NCBI GenBank assembly: GCA_023653095.1
Contig: JAMNXP010000001.1
Coordinates: 62,001-126,000 of the forward strand
Direction: 5' to 3'
DNA: 64,000 bases
Source: Bacteroidia bacterium
GTDB taxonomy: Bacteria; Bacteroidota; Bacteroidia; NS11-12g; UBA955
The notes under the pieces are model-generated. The model searched no databases. It had not been told where the DNA came from and worked only from the letters and a program-made list of their open reading frames with translations. Numbering within the stretch: the first letter of the stretch is position 1; each line of letters starts with the position of its first letter. This document shows positions 18,101-28,992 of the stretch, in pieces. A program made the translations under genes and the position numbers.

Positions 18101-18611
18101 TCCAGGTAGTGAAAATGAAAAATCTTACATAGTAAATGAGTATTTTCAGTATTTACCTAACTCATATAAAACGGGATTGATAAATTTTCCTTTAAGGGGA
18201 CTTTCACCCGGTAAACACACTATATCAGTGAAGGTTTGGGATATTTTTAATAACTCTGGAACCGATAAAGTTGATTTCGAAGTAGTTCCTGGTCGTCAAC
18301 TCATTATTTCGGGAGAACAATGTTCACCAAATCCCGTTAATGATGGGCAAGATATTTCATTGAGTTTTAGACACAACCTTGCAGGGGAAGATTTGAAAGT
18401 CAAAGTCAATATCTATGATTTGTTGGGTCAATTAATTTATAATCAAGAAGATACCGAGTATTTATCTAGCACAGAAGTTAAAATCAATATAAAAAGTTCA
18501 GGTTATTTTGGGGGATGGCAACACAAATCGGGTTGTTATGTGTACCAAATCAGTGTTCAAACATCAGATGGATTGTTAGAAACTGTATCAGGTAAAATCA
18601 TTCTTCAATAA
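15141..18611 (+). CDS. porU: Type IX secretion sortase PorU (C25 gingipain-family peptidase)
   Basis: 1156 residues from ATG 15141; the track start 43 codons upstream lacks a signal peptide, whereas MTKTFKFILIIVLTVFMVYDASS is one. PorU sits on the cell surface, cleaves the C-terminal sorting domain from T9SS cargo and links many cargos to A-LPS. The C25 catalytic pair is visible: His in LFINYQGHGGEKGWG (about residue 658) and Cys in LFTATCEFSRYDNPEFQS (about residue 693). A C-terminal sorting-type domain is present (CSPNPVNDG, NIYDLLGQLIYN, GKIILQ at the end), as in known PorU. porV follows on the same strand, the standard partner that forms the PorU-PorV attachment complex. Confidence 0.95.
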   Translation: MTKTFKFILIIVLTVFMVYDASSQTNNPFVSASGKWVKLEFDRTGVYKIDYNKLKDWGFNPSNINPQLIRCFSVQGDGIPIVNDSTDSWSLIEAPIKIVGGQDGVIDPQDYILVYRKISRGWKVQNGNFKHFINPLSNKSYAIFGYSDPTDTKTQNLGKRLISQDKTTGSAIQTIGQGLNLQFHDSDRVNPMKMSSNWFGERLGNEYLTKQYTFPLSHNPDSAWVNLRLAPSITSGTGSVIIKINQFRDTIKLRAVYSSDENYYTFTRNYGIKSPGNQLKVEIEFIRPNNQSSLYVDYIEVHSPENLNLNSSSKEFYISQLMGTQNSVNVNIASNFKPEIWNVSNSYNPIEIMGAYNSNSTNCIFQDKEIGHTLFAFDPSQCPTPQKISDVKTKDYHLIEAGKPLYLSADKFKSTIKQRISQIQEFNGLYKGQLSDQENVFASFPNAKSKIPFVQVAFLNDVYEVFSGGQPDLMAIRNFSRELTSPLTLIGTTSYDFKDRIANNTNYIPIYQSANEQLTSAFCLDDFFGYHEVGQGDPYGTKNKLSQPIGRIPVRTDAELNSYLNKLIRYNHPNALGSWRNQLSFVADDIDEPWEAEFTRESESYAQYITGNYSFLKVNRLYADAFKQVTNGNNEAYPDLSKSISDAFQKGSLFINYQGHGGEKGWGQEAFFDIPTINGLNNRFNMPVLFTATCEFSRYDNPEFQSAGELTLLNPNGGAIALMTTTRSVWVSGNSLINEAFWTKYGFPKENEEVPTTGVLYQRLKNRPFLTSEDNKFAFLGDVFQKPAFPEHLIQVDSVNQIATASFNDTLKAFSVVEIKGSIRKRGLPTHLNLYSTFDGLLDVEIYDKPIKKSTLNNDGSNANVPFSVENSVIFKGQVTVSKGQFMLKFAVPKDISYSLGEGRALFYAKNEYTDATGSWSFVIGGSEIVAEVDTVGPTVKAFMNDTFFVSGENVLTDAQFIALVNDPSGINSTGAGIGRDMLVILDPGSENEKSYIVNEYFQYLPNSYKTGLINFPLRGLSPGKHTISVKVWDIFNNSGTDKVDFEVVPGRQLIISGEQCSPNPVNDGQDISLSFRHNLAGEDLKVKVNIYDLLGQLIYNQEDTEYLSSTEVKINIKSSGYFGGWQHKSGCYVYQISVQTSDGLLETVSGKIILQ

Positions 18612-18648
18612 CTTAATTTCTTTCAAAAATGAAACACACAAAAAAAAA

Positions 18649-18680
18649 TTGTCATTCTAGCGGTTCAAACGCTATTTTTG
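18649..18680 (+). promoter_or_regulatory. Possible porV promoter
   Basis: TTG (18649-18651), 21-nt spacer, TATTTTTG (18673-18680), 11 nt before the chosen porV ATG. It lies in the porU-porV gap, so porV may be transcribed both alone and with porU. Confidence 0.5.
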
Positions 18681-18691
18681 CCAAAATCGTT

Positions 18692-19900
18692 ATGCGCAAA
18701 TCGAGTTTGCTTTTCAGTGCCTTAATTGCATTCAGCGGAATTTCAAAAGCTCAACAGCAATTTACATCAGCTGATCTAGTTGGACAGTTGAATGTAATTA
18801 CTACCATGGTTCCATTCTTGACCATCTCTCCAGACAGTAGAAGTGCGGGTATGGGAGATGTTGGAGTAGCCCTTTTTAACCCAGATGCCAATAGCACGCA
18901 TTGGAATACAGCCAATCTCGCTTTTGCAACGAAGAAAACAGGTTTTTCTGTTTCTTATGCCCCGTGGTTGCGTCAATTGGTTGATGATGTTGGATTTTCA
19001 TATTTGTCTGGCTATTCTAAATTAGGTAAGAACTCAGCAGTTTCAGGTTCCTTCAGATACTTCACCTTAGGAAATATCAATTTCACCGATATGGAAGGAA
19101 ATCCTACAGGAAGTTTTAATCCCAATGAATTTGCCCTAGACCTTGGTTACACCACCAGATTCTCCGATAACTTCGCTATGGGGGTTAATCTACGTTACAT
19201 ATATTCAAACATCGTAGGTAGCGGACTAAGAAACGGAATAGACTACACTGCAGGTACTTCAGTTGCGGGTGATATCAACATGATTTACAGAAATCAGTTG
19301 AAGATTCAGGGTAAACGATTGAAATACAATGTAGGTGCTAACATCCAAAACATTGGAGCAAAAATGACATACTCTTCTAGAGAAAAAAGAGATTTTATCC
19401 CAACAAACTTGAAGTTAGGAGTGGGTGTAAACTACGAAATCGATGCTCACAATGAAGTGAATTTCTATTTAGATATCAATAAATTATTGGTTCCAACAAG
19501 ACCTTATTACCTTCAAAATTACGATAATACCGGAGATTCAATCAATGTCGGAACGGGTAAACCTGTTTTAATAGGGTATGATCCCAACGTTGGTGTTGTT
19601 CAAGGTATGGCACAATCGTTTTATGATGCTCCTGGGGGATTTCAAGAAGAAATAAAAGAAATCACTCCATCTTTCGGAATGGAATATATCTACGACAAAA
19701 CTTTTTCCATACGCTCTGGCTTATTTTATGAAGCTCAAACAAAAGGAGCACGCCAATACCTAACTTTGGGTATGGGACTTAAATTTCAATCACTTACGTT
19801 AGATGCGGCATATTTAGTTCCGTTTAGAAGCAGACACCCTTTGCAAAATCAAATGAGATTTTCACTGTTATTTGATTTAGCTGCGCTTTCTGATCAGTAA
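18692..19900 (+). CDS. porV: Type IX secretion outer-membrane shuttle protein PorV (LptO)
   Basis: 402 residues from ATG 18692 ([20 protein letters not shown], a good signal peptide). The ORF track begins at ATG 18629, which adds 21 polar residues ahead of the signal and is less likely but possible. Family signatures: [21 protein letters not shown] and [12 protein letters not shown] near the N-terminus, and a FadL-like barrel to the end. PorV takes folded cargo from the SprA translocon by its C-terminal domain and hands it to PorU. The gene follows porU and overlaps no neighbour; its stop codon is part of the -7 box proposed for the next gene. Confidence 0.93.
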   Translation: MRKSSLLFSALIAFSGISKAQQQFTSADLVGQLNVITTMVPFLTISPDSRSAGMGDVGVALFNPDANSTHWNTANLAFATKKTGFSVSYAPWLRQLVDDVGFSYLSGYSKLGKNSAVSGSFRYFTLGNINFTDMEGNPTGSFNPNEFALDLGYTTRFSDNFAMGVNLRYIYSNIVGSGLRNGIDYTAGTSVAGDINMIYRNQLKIQGKRLKYNVGANIQNIGAKMTYSSREKRDFIPTNLKLGVGVNYEIDAHNEVNFYLDINKLLVPTRPYYLQNYDNTGDSINVGTGKPVLIGYDPNVGVVQGMAQSFYDAPGGFQEEIKEITPSFGMEYIYDKTFSIRSGLFYEAQTKGARQYLTLGMGLKFQSLTLDAAYLVPFRSRHPLQNQMRFSLLFDLAALSDQ

Positions 19901-19905
19901 CTTTG
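19872..19905 (+). promoter_or_regulatory. Promoter of the carboxyltransferase gene, overlapping the porV stop codon
   Basis: TTG (19872-19874), 23-nt spacer, TAACTTTG (19898-19905). The TAA of the -7 box is the porV stop codon. The next ATG is 5 nt downstream. Confidence 0.62.
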
Positions 19906-19910
19906 CAGCA

Positions 19911-21452
19911 ATGTCGAACTCAAGAGATATACTCATTCAAAAACGCCACGAATCCAAATTAGGTGGCGGAGAAAAGAGAATTGAATCCCAACACGCTAAA
20001 GGAAAACTAACGGCTAGGGAGAGACTAGATATTCTGCTTGATGAGGGCTCATTCCAAGAAATAGGTGCTTTTGTGACACACAGAAGTTCTGACTTCGGAA
20101 TGGATAAACAGAAACTATTGGGAGATGGGGTAGTAACCGGTTATGGTACCATCAACGGAAAGTTAGTTTATGTTTTCTCTCAAGATTTTACCGTATTTGG
20201 AGGTTCTCTATCTGAGACGCACGCCGACAAAATATGTAAAATCATGGATATGGCCCTTAAAAATGGGGCACCGTTGGTAGGACTCAATGATTCTGGCGGT
20301 GCACGTATCCAGGAAGGTGTCGTTTCTTTAGGTGGATATGCAGATATTTTTTACCGCAACGTACAAGCAAGTGGTGTGATACCACAGATCAGTGCCATTA
20401 TGGGTCCTTGTGCAGGTGGAGCGGTTTATTCTCCAGCGCTTACAGACTTTATCACCATGGTTGAAAATACCAGTTACATGTTTGTAACCGGTCCGAACGT
20501 GGTGAAAACAGTCACCAATGAAGATGTTTCCAGTGAAGATTTAGGTGGTGCCTCTGTACATGGAACAAAAAGTGGAGTTGCTCACTTCACTGAACCCAAT
20601 GAAGTGGTGTGTTTGAAGAATATTCGACAACTTTTGAGCTACATGCCTTCAAACTGTGAAGAGAATGCACCCTCATTGCCCTATCAAAAAGTCAATGAGA
20701 TAAGAGAAGTACTATCGAGCATCATACCTGAAAATCCCAATCAGCCCTACGATATCAAAGACGTCATTCAACAAGTAGCTGATGAAGGTTCTTTCTTTGA
20801 AGTTCATAAAAACTTTGCTGAAAATATTGTGGTAGGCTTTGCTCGACTTGGGGGCAGAAGCATTGGAATTGTAGCAAATCAACCTGCTAATTTAGCAGGT
20901 GTTTTAGACGTGAATAGCAGCCAAAAAGGTGGCAGATTTGTGCGTTTTTGCGATGCATTTAATATTCCATTATTGGTATTTGAAGACGTTCCTGGTTTTT
21001 TACCCGGAACAGATCAAGAATGGAACGCCATTATCACCAATGGTGCTAAATTGTTGTATGCCTTTAGTGAAGCTACCGTACCTCGCATTACCGTGATTAC
21101 CCGTAAAGCTTATGGTGGAGCATATGATGTGATGAACAGCAAACACATTGGAGCAGATTTAAACTTTGCTTGGCCAACTGCTGAAATAGCTGTTATGGGT
21201 GCGAAAGGAGCTGCAGAAATCATTTTTAAAAGAGAAATTGATTCTGCAGAAAACAAAGAACTCGCTTGGAAAGAAAAGGAAAAAGAATACTCTGATCTTT
21301 TCGCAAACCCCTACAGAGCTGCTGAACGCGGATTTATTGACGAAGTAATTCTACCGGAAGAAACAAGAGATAGATTGATAAAGGCATTTAAAATGCTTGA
21401 AAACAAAGTGGTTAATATTCCGAAGAAAAAACACGGTAATATTCCATTGTAA
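19911..21452 (+). CDS. pccB: Acyl-CoA carboxylase carboxyltransferase (propionyl-CoA type beta subunit)
   Basis: 513 residues, the normal length. It transfers CO2 from carboxybiotin to an acyl-CoA. Crotonase-like halves are clear: [19 protein letters not shown] at the start, [13 protein letters not shown] and [17 protein letters not shown] for the acyl-CoA site, [12 protein letters not shown] and [18 protein letters not shown] in the C-terminal half. The Asp in GGAYDVM corresponds to the residue that favours propionyl-CoA in the Streptomyces enzyme (acetyl-CoA forms have Ile), so methylmalonyl-CoA formation is more likely. It precedes accB and accC, which would supply carboxybiotin, though a terminator separates them. 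The start is fixed by a promoter 5 nt upstream. Confidence 0.92.
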   Translation: MSNSRDILIQKRHESKLGGGEKRIESQHAKGKLTARERLDILLDEGSFQEIGAFVTHRSSDFGMDKQKLLGDGVVTGYGTINGKLVYVFSQDFTVFGGSLSETHADKICKIMDMALKNGAPLVGLNDSGGARIQEGVVSLGGYADIFYRNVQASGVIPQISAIMGPCAGGAVYSPALTDFITMVENTSYMFVTGPNVVKTVTNEDVSSEDLGGASVHGTKSGVAHFTEPNEVVCLKNIRQLLSYMPSNCEENAPSLPYQKVNEIREVLSSIIPENPNQPYDIKDVIQQVADEGSFFEVHKNFAENIVVGFARLGGRSIGIVANQPANLAGVLDVNSSQKGGRFVRFCDAFNIPLLVFEDVPGFLPGTDQEWNAIITNGAKLLYAFSEATVPRITVITRKAYGGAYDVMNSKHIGADLNFAWPTAEIAVMGAKGAAEIIFKREIDSAENKELAWKEKEKEYSDLFANPYRAAERGFIDEVILPEETRDRLIKAFKMLENKVVNIPKKKHGNIPL

Positions 21453-21471
21453 AAAACCGTAAAAATCCATG

Positions 21472-21498
21472 AAAACGCCTCGAAATGAGGCGTTTTTT
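21472..21498 (+). terminator. Terminator after pccB
   Basis: Perfect stem AAAACGCCTC/GAGGCGTTTT with loop GAAAT-like centre and a T run, 20 nt after the stop codon. Confidence 0.88.
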
Positions 21499-21580
21499 GT
21501 TTAAAAATGCCGTTTTTTAACAAAAAATCGACTAAAATCGGCTTTTTTTTAGTTTCTTTGTTCCCCTAATAATTACCGTA

Positions 21581-22072
21581 ATGGACTTAAGAGAAATTCA
21601 AGCATTAATCAAATTTGTGTCCCAAAATTCGGTTGACGAAGTAGAAATCAATCGCAAAGATTTTAAACTTCTCATCAAAAAGAATCCAGCTCAAGTAACT
21701 ACCGCTGTTGTATCTGCTCCAACCATGGTAGCTGCTCCAGTTGCAGCTACCGCACCATCTCCCGCGGCAATTTCAGCTCCAGTACCAGCGGCTCCCCCAG
21801 CTCAAGCTCCTGCTGCTGCTGCTGCAACAAACTATATTGAAATCAAATCTCCCATGGTGGGTACTTTCTACCGTGCATCAAACCCAGAATCACCCAATTT
21901 TGTGAGTGTTGGCGATGAAGTTGCACCAGGGAAAGTAGTTTGTATCATTGAAGCAATGAAATTATTCAATGAAATAGAAAGTGAAGTTAAAGGAAAAATC
22001 GTAAAGATTTTGGTTGATAATGCAACACCAGTTGAATACGATCAACCTTTATTTTTGGTTGAACCTGCCTAA
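21581..22072 (+). CDS. accB: Biotin carboxyl carrier protein of acetyl-CoA carboxylase
   Basis: 163 residues. An N-terminal segment ([23 protein letters not shown]) typical of AccB is followed by an Ala/Pro-rich flexible linker (about residues 45-88). The biotinyl domain carries the biotin-accepting Lys127 in [12 protein letters not shown]. The carrier shuttles carboxybiotin between AccC and a carboxyltransferase. It is 11 nt upstream of accC, a standard pair, and lies 120 nt after the pccB-like gene. Since no accA/accD is in the window, it may serve both the local propionyl-CoA-type enzyme and acetyl-CoA carboxylase; sharing is inferred. Confidence 0.95.
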   Translation: MDLREIQALIKFVSQNSVDEVEINRKDFKLLIKKNPAQVTTAVVSAPTMVAAPVAATAPSPAAISAPVPAAPPAQAPAAAAATNYIEIKSPMVGTFYRASNPESPNFVSVGDEVAPGKVVCIIEAMKLFNEIESEVKGKIVKILVDNATPVEYDQPLFLVEPA

Positions 22073-22083
22073 TTCAAATTATC

Positions 22084-23421
22084 ATGTTTAAGAAAATTTT
22101 AATCGCGAATCGCGGTGAAATTGCTTTGCGAATCATTCGTACTTGTAAAGAAATGGGCATTAAAACAGTGGCCGTTTACTCTACAGCCGACAAAGAAAGT
22201 TTGCATGTGCGTTTTGCCGATGAAGCGGTTTGTATAGGTCCTCCACCAAGTAGAGATAGTTACCTCAATATTCCTAGAATTTTAGCCGCTGCTGAGGTTA
22301 CCAATGCAGATGCTATTCACCCTGGATACGGCTTCTTGTCTGAAAATTCTAAATTCTCGGCTATTTGCAGAGATCACGGAATTAAGTTTATTGGTGCAAC
22401 TCCCGAACAAATTGATATGATGGGAGACAAGAGCAATGCTAAAGATACCATGAAGAAAGCGGGTGTGCCAACCATTCCTGGTTCTGATGGACTCTTAGAA
22501 AGCATCGAGCAAGCAAAAACCGTTGCCGAAACCATTGGTTTTCCAGTGATTATGAAAGCCACTGCAGGTGGTGGTGGACGTGGAATGCGAATAGTATGGA
22601 CTAAAGAAGAAATAGAAGGTGCATGGAACTCTGCTAGAACTGAAGCCGGTGCTGCTTTCGGAAACGATGGTCTTTACATGGAAAAATACATTGAAGAGCC
22701 ACGCCATATTGAAATTCAAATTGCGGGTGACCAATATGGTAAGGTTTGTCATTTGAGCGAACGTGATTGTTCTATCCAAAGAAGACATCAAAAATTAGTT
22801 GAAGAGACTCCGTCTCCATTTATGACTGATGAACTCAGAACGAAAATGGGGGAAGCTGCAAAAGCTGCTGCTCAAATCATCAACTATGAGGGTGTAGGTA
22901 CTGTGGAATTTTTGGTTGATAAGCACCGCAATTTCTATTTCATGGAAATGAATACACGTATTCAAGTAGAACATCCTGTTACAGAAGAAGTAATCAATTA
23001 TGATTTAGTGAAAGAACAGATTTTGATAGCAGCTGGTGTTCCCATTTCCGGAAAAGATTATATTCCTACTAAAGCAGCCATAGAAGTTAGAATCAATGCT
23101 GAAGATGTTTACAAAGATTTTCGTCCAAGTCCTGGTAAAATCAAAGTATTGCACAAGCCTGGTGGACATGGAGTCAGAGTAGATACTCATATTTATGCAG
23201 GATATACCATTCCACCGTATTATGATTCTATGATTGCTAAATTGATTGTTTCAGCACAGACGCGTGAAGAGGCCATTGTTAAGATGGAAAGAGCTTTGAG
23301 TGAATTCGTCATTGAAGGAATAGAAACAACCATACCTTTGCACATTCAACTAATGAAAAACGAAGATTTTAGAGCAGGTAACTTTACTACTGCCTTTATG
23401 AATACCTTCGAAATCAAATAA
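22084..23421 (+). CDS. accC: Biotin carboxylase subunit
   Basis: 445 residues, matching AccC length. It makes carboxybiotin from bicarbonate and ATP on AccB. Motifs: [22 protein letters not shown] at the N-terminus, PGYGFLSEN, the ATP-grasp glycine-rich loop [43 protein letters not shown], and the catalytic [15 protein letters not shown]. It is the stand-alone bacterial form with no biotinyl domain, so it depends on the accB product directly upstream. A terminator follows at 23452. Confidence 0.97.
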   Translation: MFKKILIANRGEIALRIIRTCKEMGIKTVAVYSTADKESLHVRFADEAVCIGPPPSRDSYLNIPRILAAAEVTNADAIHPGYGFLSENSKFSAICRDHGIKFIGATPEQIDMMGDKSNAKDTMKKAGVPTIPGSDGLLESIEQAKTVAETIGFPVIMKATAGGGGRGMRIVWTKEEIEGAWNSARTEAGAAFGNDGLYMEKYIEEPRHIEIQIAGDQYGKVCHLSERDCSIQRRHQKLVEETPSPFMTDELRTKMGEAAKAAAQIINYEGVGTVEFLVDKHRNFYFMEMNTRIQVEHPVTEEVINYDLVKEQILIAAGVPISGKDYIPTKAAIEVRINAEDVYKDFRPSPGKIKVLHKPGGHGVRVDTHIYAGYTIPPYYDSMIAKLIVSAQTREEAIVKMERALSEFVIEGIETTIPLHIQLMKNEDFRAGNFTTAFMNTFEIK

Positions 23422-23451
23422 ATTGTTAAATAAAGAACGTGAATTCATTGA

Positions 23452-23485
23452 AACACCCTACATTTTTTGTGGGGTGTTTTTTTTT
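23452..23485 (+). terminator. Terminator after accC
   Basis: Stem AACACCC/GGGTGTT with an A/T-rich loop and a run of nine or more T residues, 30 nt after the accC stop. The track start of the next ORF (23467) falls inside this hairpin. Confidence 0.82.
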
Positions 23486-23511
23486 GGCATTATAATTGTA
23501 ATCAAATAGTC

Positions 23512-24036
23512 ATGAAACGATTTTTACTTCCAATAGTTTGTAGTTTAATTCTGCTGCCTCAGAGCTTAAGTGCACACGTTGAATCTCACGATAAATCGAT
23601 GAGAATGCTCATGATTCAAACACTTTTGGAGATTAAAATGGCCATAGAGTTTGTTCCCGAGAAAGCCAAGTTGGCCCATCAAAATGATGATAATCAGAGT
23701 CTGTTCAAACAAAAAGGAGTAAGATTGTCTAGATGGATGGCCGAAAGCCCAAATATTAGGATGTTTCAGGGTGCTGACCCTGTTTTGGTACGTTTGGGAT
23801 ACCAAGTTCGAGATCTAAAAGTAGAACTTAAGGAAAACCTAAAACACATTGTAGATAAAGGATTCTGCCACGAAGTGGTGGGTTGGGAAAAAGACCCTTA
23901 TTTCAAAAATGCCATCGTTAAAATAGATAAGCTGATTGCCGAATTACAAAAAATGCCAGAACCCATTTCACAACATGAAATGAGAGATTTACGGCATAAA
24001 GTAGAACAACAGTTTAAACCTGTAGTATTGTTCTAA
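23512..24036 (+). CDS. Exported protein of unknown function
   Basis: 174 residues from ATG 23512; the track start 15 codons earlier lies inside the accC terminator and is a non-ATG codon. A signal peptide (MKRFLLPIVCSLILLPQSLSA) predicts export. The mature part is helical and rich in charged residues (MLMIQTLLEIKMAIEFV, YQVRDLKVELKENLKHIV, EMRDLRHKVEQQFK), with a single Cys (KGFCHEV). It ends one base before the convergent lipoprotein gene stop. I do not recognise the family and see no catalytic motif; a small periplasmic helical-bundle protein is the most that can be said. Confidence 0.7.
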   Translation: MKRFLLPIVCSLILLPQSLSAHVESHDKSMRMLMIQTLLEIKMAIEFVPEKAKLAHQNDDNQSLFKQKGVRLSRWMAESPNIRMFQGADPVLVRLGYQVRDLKVELKENLKHIVDKGFCHEVVGWEKDPYFKNAIVKIDKLIAELQKMPEPISQHEMRDLRHKVEQQFKPVVLF

Positions 24037-24037
24037 T

Positions 24038-24457
24038 TTATTTAAATCTTACGCCTGTAGCCATAAATTTTGTAGCTAAACCTCCAAATTTATTTCCCAA
24101 AGTATCATTTTCGTTTTCCAGCCAAATGGTATCTTTATAGAAATGACCTACCGCGTAGGCGTTCTTTTTGGCAATGCCTTTGGGTACAGTAAATTCGTCG
24201 TTGAAATCCACAACAACATTTTCACCATCTACATCATAAGCAAACCAACATCCCTCAGCTTGACAAACTTCCTTTACCCGCCCAAAAACGATAAAATCGG
24301 TATTGCTGCTGTTTGTGGTGTACTGCGATAAAGCTTCTTTTATACCAACAGCGTTTTGGGTGTCAACGGGTTGGCCAATTTGATTGTAGTCCGAATTACA
24401 TGCAACGCTAATCAACGCCGTCAAAAACATAGCAGTTTTAAATTTTCCCAATTTCAT
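24038..24457 (-). CDS. DUF4920-like lipoprotein
   Basis: 139 residues. A lipoprotein signal peptide ends ALISVACNSD, with Cys as the probable lipidation site. The mature domain resembles the Bacteroidota DUF4920 family: FIVFGRVKEVCQAEGCWFAYD contains the diagnostic Cys-x4-Cys-Trp motif, followed by NVVVDFNDEFTVPKGIAKKNAYAVGHFY. The small OB-like fold with a cysteine pair is of unknown function in the family, perhaps metal or redox related. It lies 15 nt downstream of the NamZ-like gene on the same strand and is likely co-transcribed with it. Confidence 0.75.
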   Translation of the reverse strand: MKLGKFKTAMFLTALISVACNSDYNQIGQPVDTQNAVGIKEALSQYTTNSSNTDFIVFGRVKEVCQAEGCWFAYDVDGENVVVDFNDEFTVPKGIAKKNAYAVGHFYKDTIWLENENDTLGNKFGGLATKFMATGVRFK

Positions 24458-24472
24458 GTTACAAAATTACGC

Positions 24473-25669
24473 TTATTTACGCTGCAATCCCAAACCATCA
24501 TAATAAGGATAAATGAGATAAGGTTTGCGCTTTACCATGAATAACTCAATGCCTGAGCTCCAACTGTCTCTAATCTCTTCAGCCGATTTTCCCAATTCAA
24601 TTTGTTTTTGTAATGACTCTGTGCCGGCTAATTTGGTGAAAAACGAATTGAAAAAGGGAGTTTTTTCCTCTTTGGGATACTCTTGATGCAACAAAATGAG
24701 CCACTCCAGATAAACATGTCGGAATGAAATTAAATATTCACTGGCAAAATCTGTAACCAACATGCCTTTGCATACCTGGCCTAAAAATGGTGGATTGTTT
24801 GCTTTTCCGGGGATGTTTTTAGGCGTAAATGTATATCTACCCGTTTTTAACCAAGGAGCGCCGAAACACTCAAATGGCTTATCCGTTCCCCTTCCCATAC
24901 TGATATTGATTCCTTCAAATAATCCCAAGGTAGGATAAAGAATAATGGATTCAGGAGTGGGCAAGTTGGGTGATGGTGCTATAGGAAGTTGATAGTATCT
25001 GTTATGATCATAGTTGGCACAAGGTATCACAGTGAGTTTTAAGTTGTCTTTTTTGTTAATCCAAGATTCTCCTCTGATCATCAATGCCAATTCGCCTAGA
25101 GTCATTCCATGTACCAACGGAATGGGGTGTAGGCCTACCATGCTTTGATGTTGAATTTCTAAAATGGGACCATCAATGTAATATCCATTGGGATTGGGTC
25201 TGTCTAAAACCATGAAACTCACTTTATTTTCAGCGCAAGCTTCCATGCAGTAGTGCATTGTACTCAAATAGGTATAAAATCTTACACCAACATCTTGTAT
25301 ATCAAATATCAATACCTCTATATCACTGAGTTGATCTGCAGTAGGTTTTTTATTTTTACCATATAAACTGATGATGGGTAAACCAGATTTTAGATCTTTG
25401 CCGTTGGAAATAGATTCGCCGTTGGCAGCATTACCCCTAAATCCATGCTCAGGAGCAAATATTTTATTGATTTTAATTCCCCTTTTCATTAATGTGTCAA
25501 CCAAGTGAATTCCATTGATAACCGCCGTGTGGTTGGTGACAACACCTACTTTTTTTCCCTGTAATAAGGGTATATAATCATTCATTCTTTCGGCTCCAAC
25601 TTGAATGGGCTGTCGTTGTGCGTCAACTCTTAGACTGATTAGTGCTAAACATAGAATAAATGACTTCAT
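24473..25669 (-). CDS. NamZ-like exo-beta-N-acetylmuramidase (DUF1343)
   Basis: 398 residues from ATG 25669, which begins a signal peptide (MKSFILCLALISLRVDA). The ORF-track start at 25888 would overlap the divergent permease gene by 176 nt and is rejected. DUF1343 signatures: GKKVGVVTNHTAVINGIHLVD, KIFAPEHGFRGNAANGE, LIFDIQDVGVRFYTYLSTMHYC, VLDRPNPNGYYIDGP, LVHGMTLGELALMI. Characterised members (NamZ) remove MurNAc from the non-reducing end of peptidoglycan fragments in wall recycling. Location is periplasm or outside. Family firm; activity by homology. Confidence 0.9.
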   Translation of the reverse strand: MKSFILCLALISLRVDAQRQPIQVGAERMNDYIPLLQGKKVGVVTNHTAVINGIHLVDTLMKRGIKINKIFAPEHGFRGNAANGESISNGKDLKSGLPIISLYGKNKKPTADQLSDIEVLIFDIQDVGVRFYTYLSTMHYCMEACAENKVSFMVLDRPNPNGYYIDGPILEIQHQSMVGLHPIPLVHGMTLGELALMIRGESWINKKDNLKLTVIPCANYDHNRYYQLPIAPSPNLPTPESIILYPTLGLFEGINISMGRGTDKPFECFGAPWLKTGRYTFTPKNIPGKANNPPFLGQVCKGMLVTDFASEYLISFRHVYLEWLILLHQEYPKEEKTPFFNSFFTKLAGTESLQKQIELGKSAEEIRDSWSSGIELFMVKRKPYLIYPYYDGLGLQRK

Positions 25670-25695
25670 TAGAAGCGGAAACGAAAAATGAATTG

Positions 25696-25703
25696 TATTT
25701 TTG
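25696..25703 (+). promoter_or_regulatory. Possible -7 box for the permease gene
   Basis: TATTTTTG, 9 nt before ATG 25713. The -33 TTG is not clear (TTC at the expected place). Confidence 0.4.
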
Positions 25704-25712
25704 GACGTCTTC

Positions 25713-26948
25713 ATGAATTGGAAATGGCTCATAGCGAAAAGATTCCTCACAAAGGAACAACAATCTAAGTCAAGAAGTGTCGTATTATTGGCAGTTTTAT
25801 CGGTTTCTGCAAGTATTACGGTCATGAATATTTCTATGGCAACCTTATTTGGTTTCCAAAATGAAATTGAAAGAAAGGTAAAACGCATTCAAGGTGATTT
25901 TATTGTTGATGCTGGAAACAACATCGAAAACGGTGAACCCAATCCTATAGACAATAAATTGGTGAGTCAATTTTTAGATTCACTCAAAACTCAACCTTGG
26001 AGAAATCAAATTGAACAAATCATACCATCTACAAGTAAAGCCTGCGTATTAAAGTCGAAAGATGAAATTGAAGGTGTTTTGGTAAAAACCATACCAACGA
26101 ATCAATTAGATCAATACCTGAAAGGTTTTACTTTAAGTAAGTCGATTATCACTGATACCATGCCTTGGATAGCCGTTGGTAGCGACTTAGCTAAAAAATT
26201 AAAGTTAAAGTTAAACGATAAATTGACCGTCGTATTTTTTGTAAATGACCAAAACGATACCAGGCCAAGAGCAAGGAAATTATGGGTTAAACGAATTTAT
26301 GAAACGGGAATTGATAAAATTGATCAAGAAATTGCTTTCATCAACCCCAGTATATTAGACCCCTTTGTTGATTCCAATTTCAAGTATACCCAAGTAGAAA
26401 TTTGGCTGCCCCCAAATCAAGAGTCATTTCAAGCTCGTAAAAACATATTGAGCATTTTGCCTGCCGGCGATTTGAGATTAAACACCCTACAAGAATTCAA
26501 TAGAGTTATTTTTGATTGGTTGGCCATTTTGGAAACCAATGTAATCATAATTTTAACCTTAATGTCGTTGGTAGCCATTGCTACCATGAGTACCACACTT
26601 TTGGTCTTGGTCATTGAGAAAACCAGTTTTGTAGGACTCATGCGTTCAATGGGCGCCAGAAATACCGCTATTCGTATGGTTTTTGTTTATGAATCTCTGA
26701 TTATTGCAAGCGGAGGATTGTTGATTGGAAATGTTATTTCTGCCATCATTATAGGACTACAGAACCATTATCATTGGATTAGCCTCGATCAAAGTGTGTA
26801 TTTTATTAAATATGTGTACATGGAGTTGAGCCCTTTACAGTATTTAGGTGTGAATGTAGGGGCTTTAGTAGTGATTTTTCTGAGTTTATTTATCCCTTCG
26901 AGGTACGTTTCCAAAATCAACACCATCAAAGCCATTCAATTCAAATAA
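25713..26948 (+). CDS. ABC transporter permease, FtsX/LolC/MacB type
   Basis: 411 residues from ATG 25713 (MNWKWLIAKRFL); the track start at 25701 is a TTG inside the promoter. The fold is that of LolC/E and FtsX permeases: an N-terminal membrane segment (VVLLAVLSVSASITVMNISMATLFG), a large periplasmic domain (about residues 60-265), then three membrane segments (NVIIILTLMSLVAIATMSTTLLVLVIE, the segment after VFVYESLIIASGG, and YLGVNVGALVVIFLSLFIP), ending RYVSKINTIKAIQFK. In Bacteroidota such lone permeases are usually annotated as lipoprotein-releasing (LolC/E-like). No ATPase gene is adjacent, so the ATP-binding partner is elsewhere. Substrate unknown. Confidence 0.85.
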   Translation: MNWKWLIAKRFLTKEQQSKSRSVVLLAVLSVSASITVMNISMATLFGFQNEIERKVKRIQGDFIVDAGNNIENGEPNPIDNKLVSQFLDSLKTQPWRNQIEQIIPSTSKACVLKSKDEIEGVLVKTIPTNQLDQYLKGFTLSKSIITDTMPWIAVGSDLAKKLKLKLNDKLTVVFFVNDQNDTRPRARKLWVKRIYETGIDKIDQEIAFINPSILDPFVDSNFKYTQVEIWLPPNQESFQARKNILSILPAGDLRLNTLQEFNRVIFDWLAILETNVIIILTLMSLVAIATMSTTLLVLVIEKTSFVGLMRSMGARNTAIRMVFVYESLIIASGGLLIGNVISAIIIGLQNHYHWISLDQSVYFIKYVYMELSPLQYLGVNVGALVVIFLSLFIPSRYVSKINTIKAIQFK

Positions 26949-26976
26949 AAAGCCGCACTTCTCAAAGAAATGCGGC
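26947..26976 (-). terminator. gyrB terminator
   Basis: Minus-strand hairpin GCCGCATTTCT/AGAAGTGCGGC, 11 bp with one G-U pair and a 3-nt loop, followed by TTTTTA. It lies about 40 nt after the gyrB stop and its T tract overlaps the permease stop codon on the other strand. Confidence 0.85.
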
Positions 26977-27015
26977 CAATTAATGTAAAAGCTCTGTTAT
27001 GATTTTGACGGAACT

Positions 27016-28992
<1,977 letters not shown>

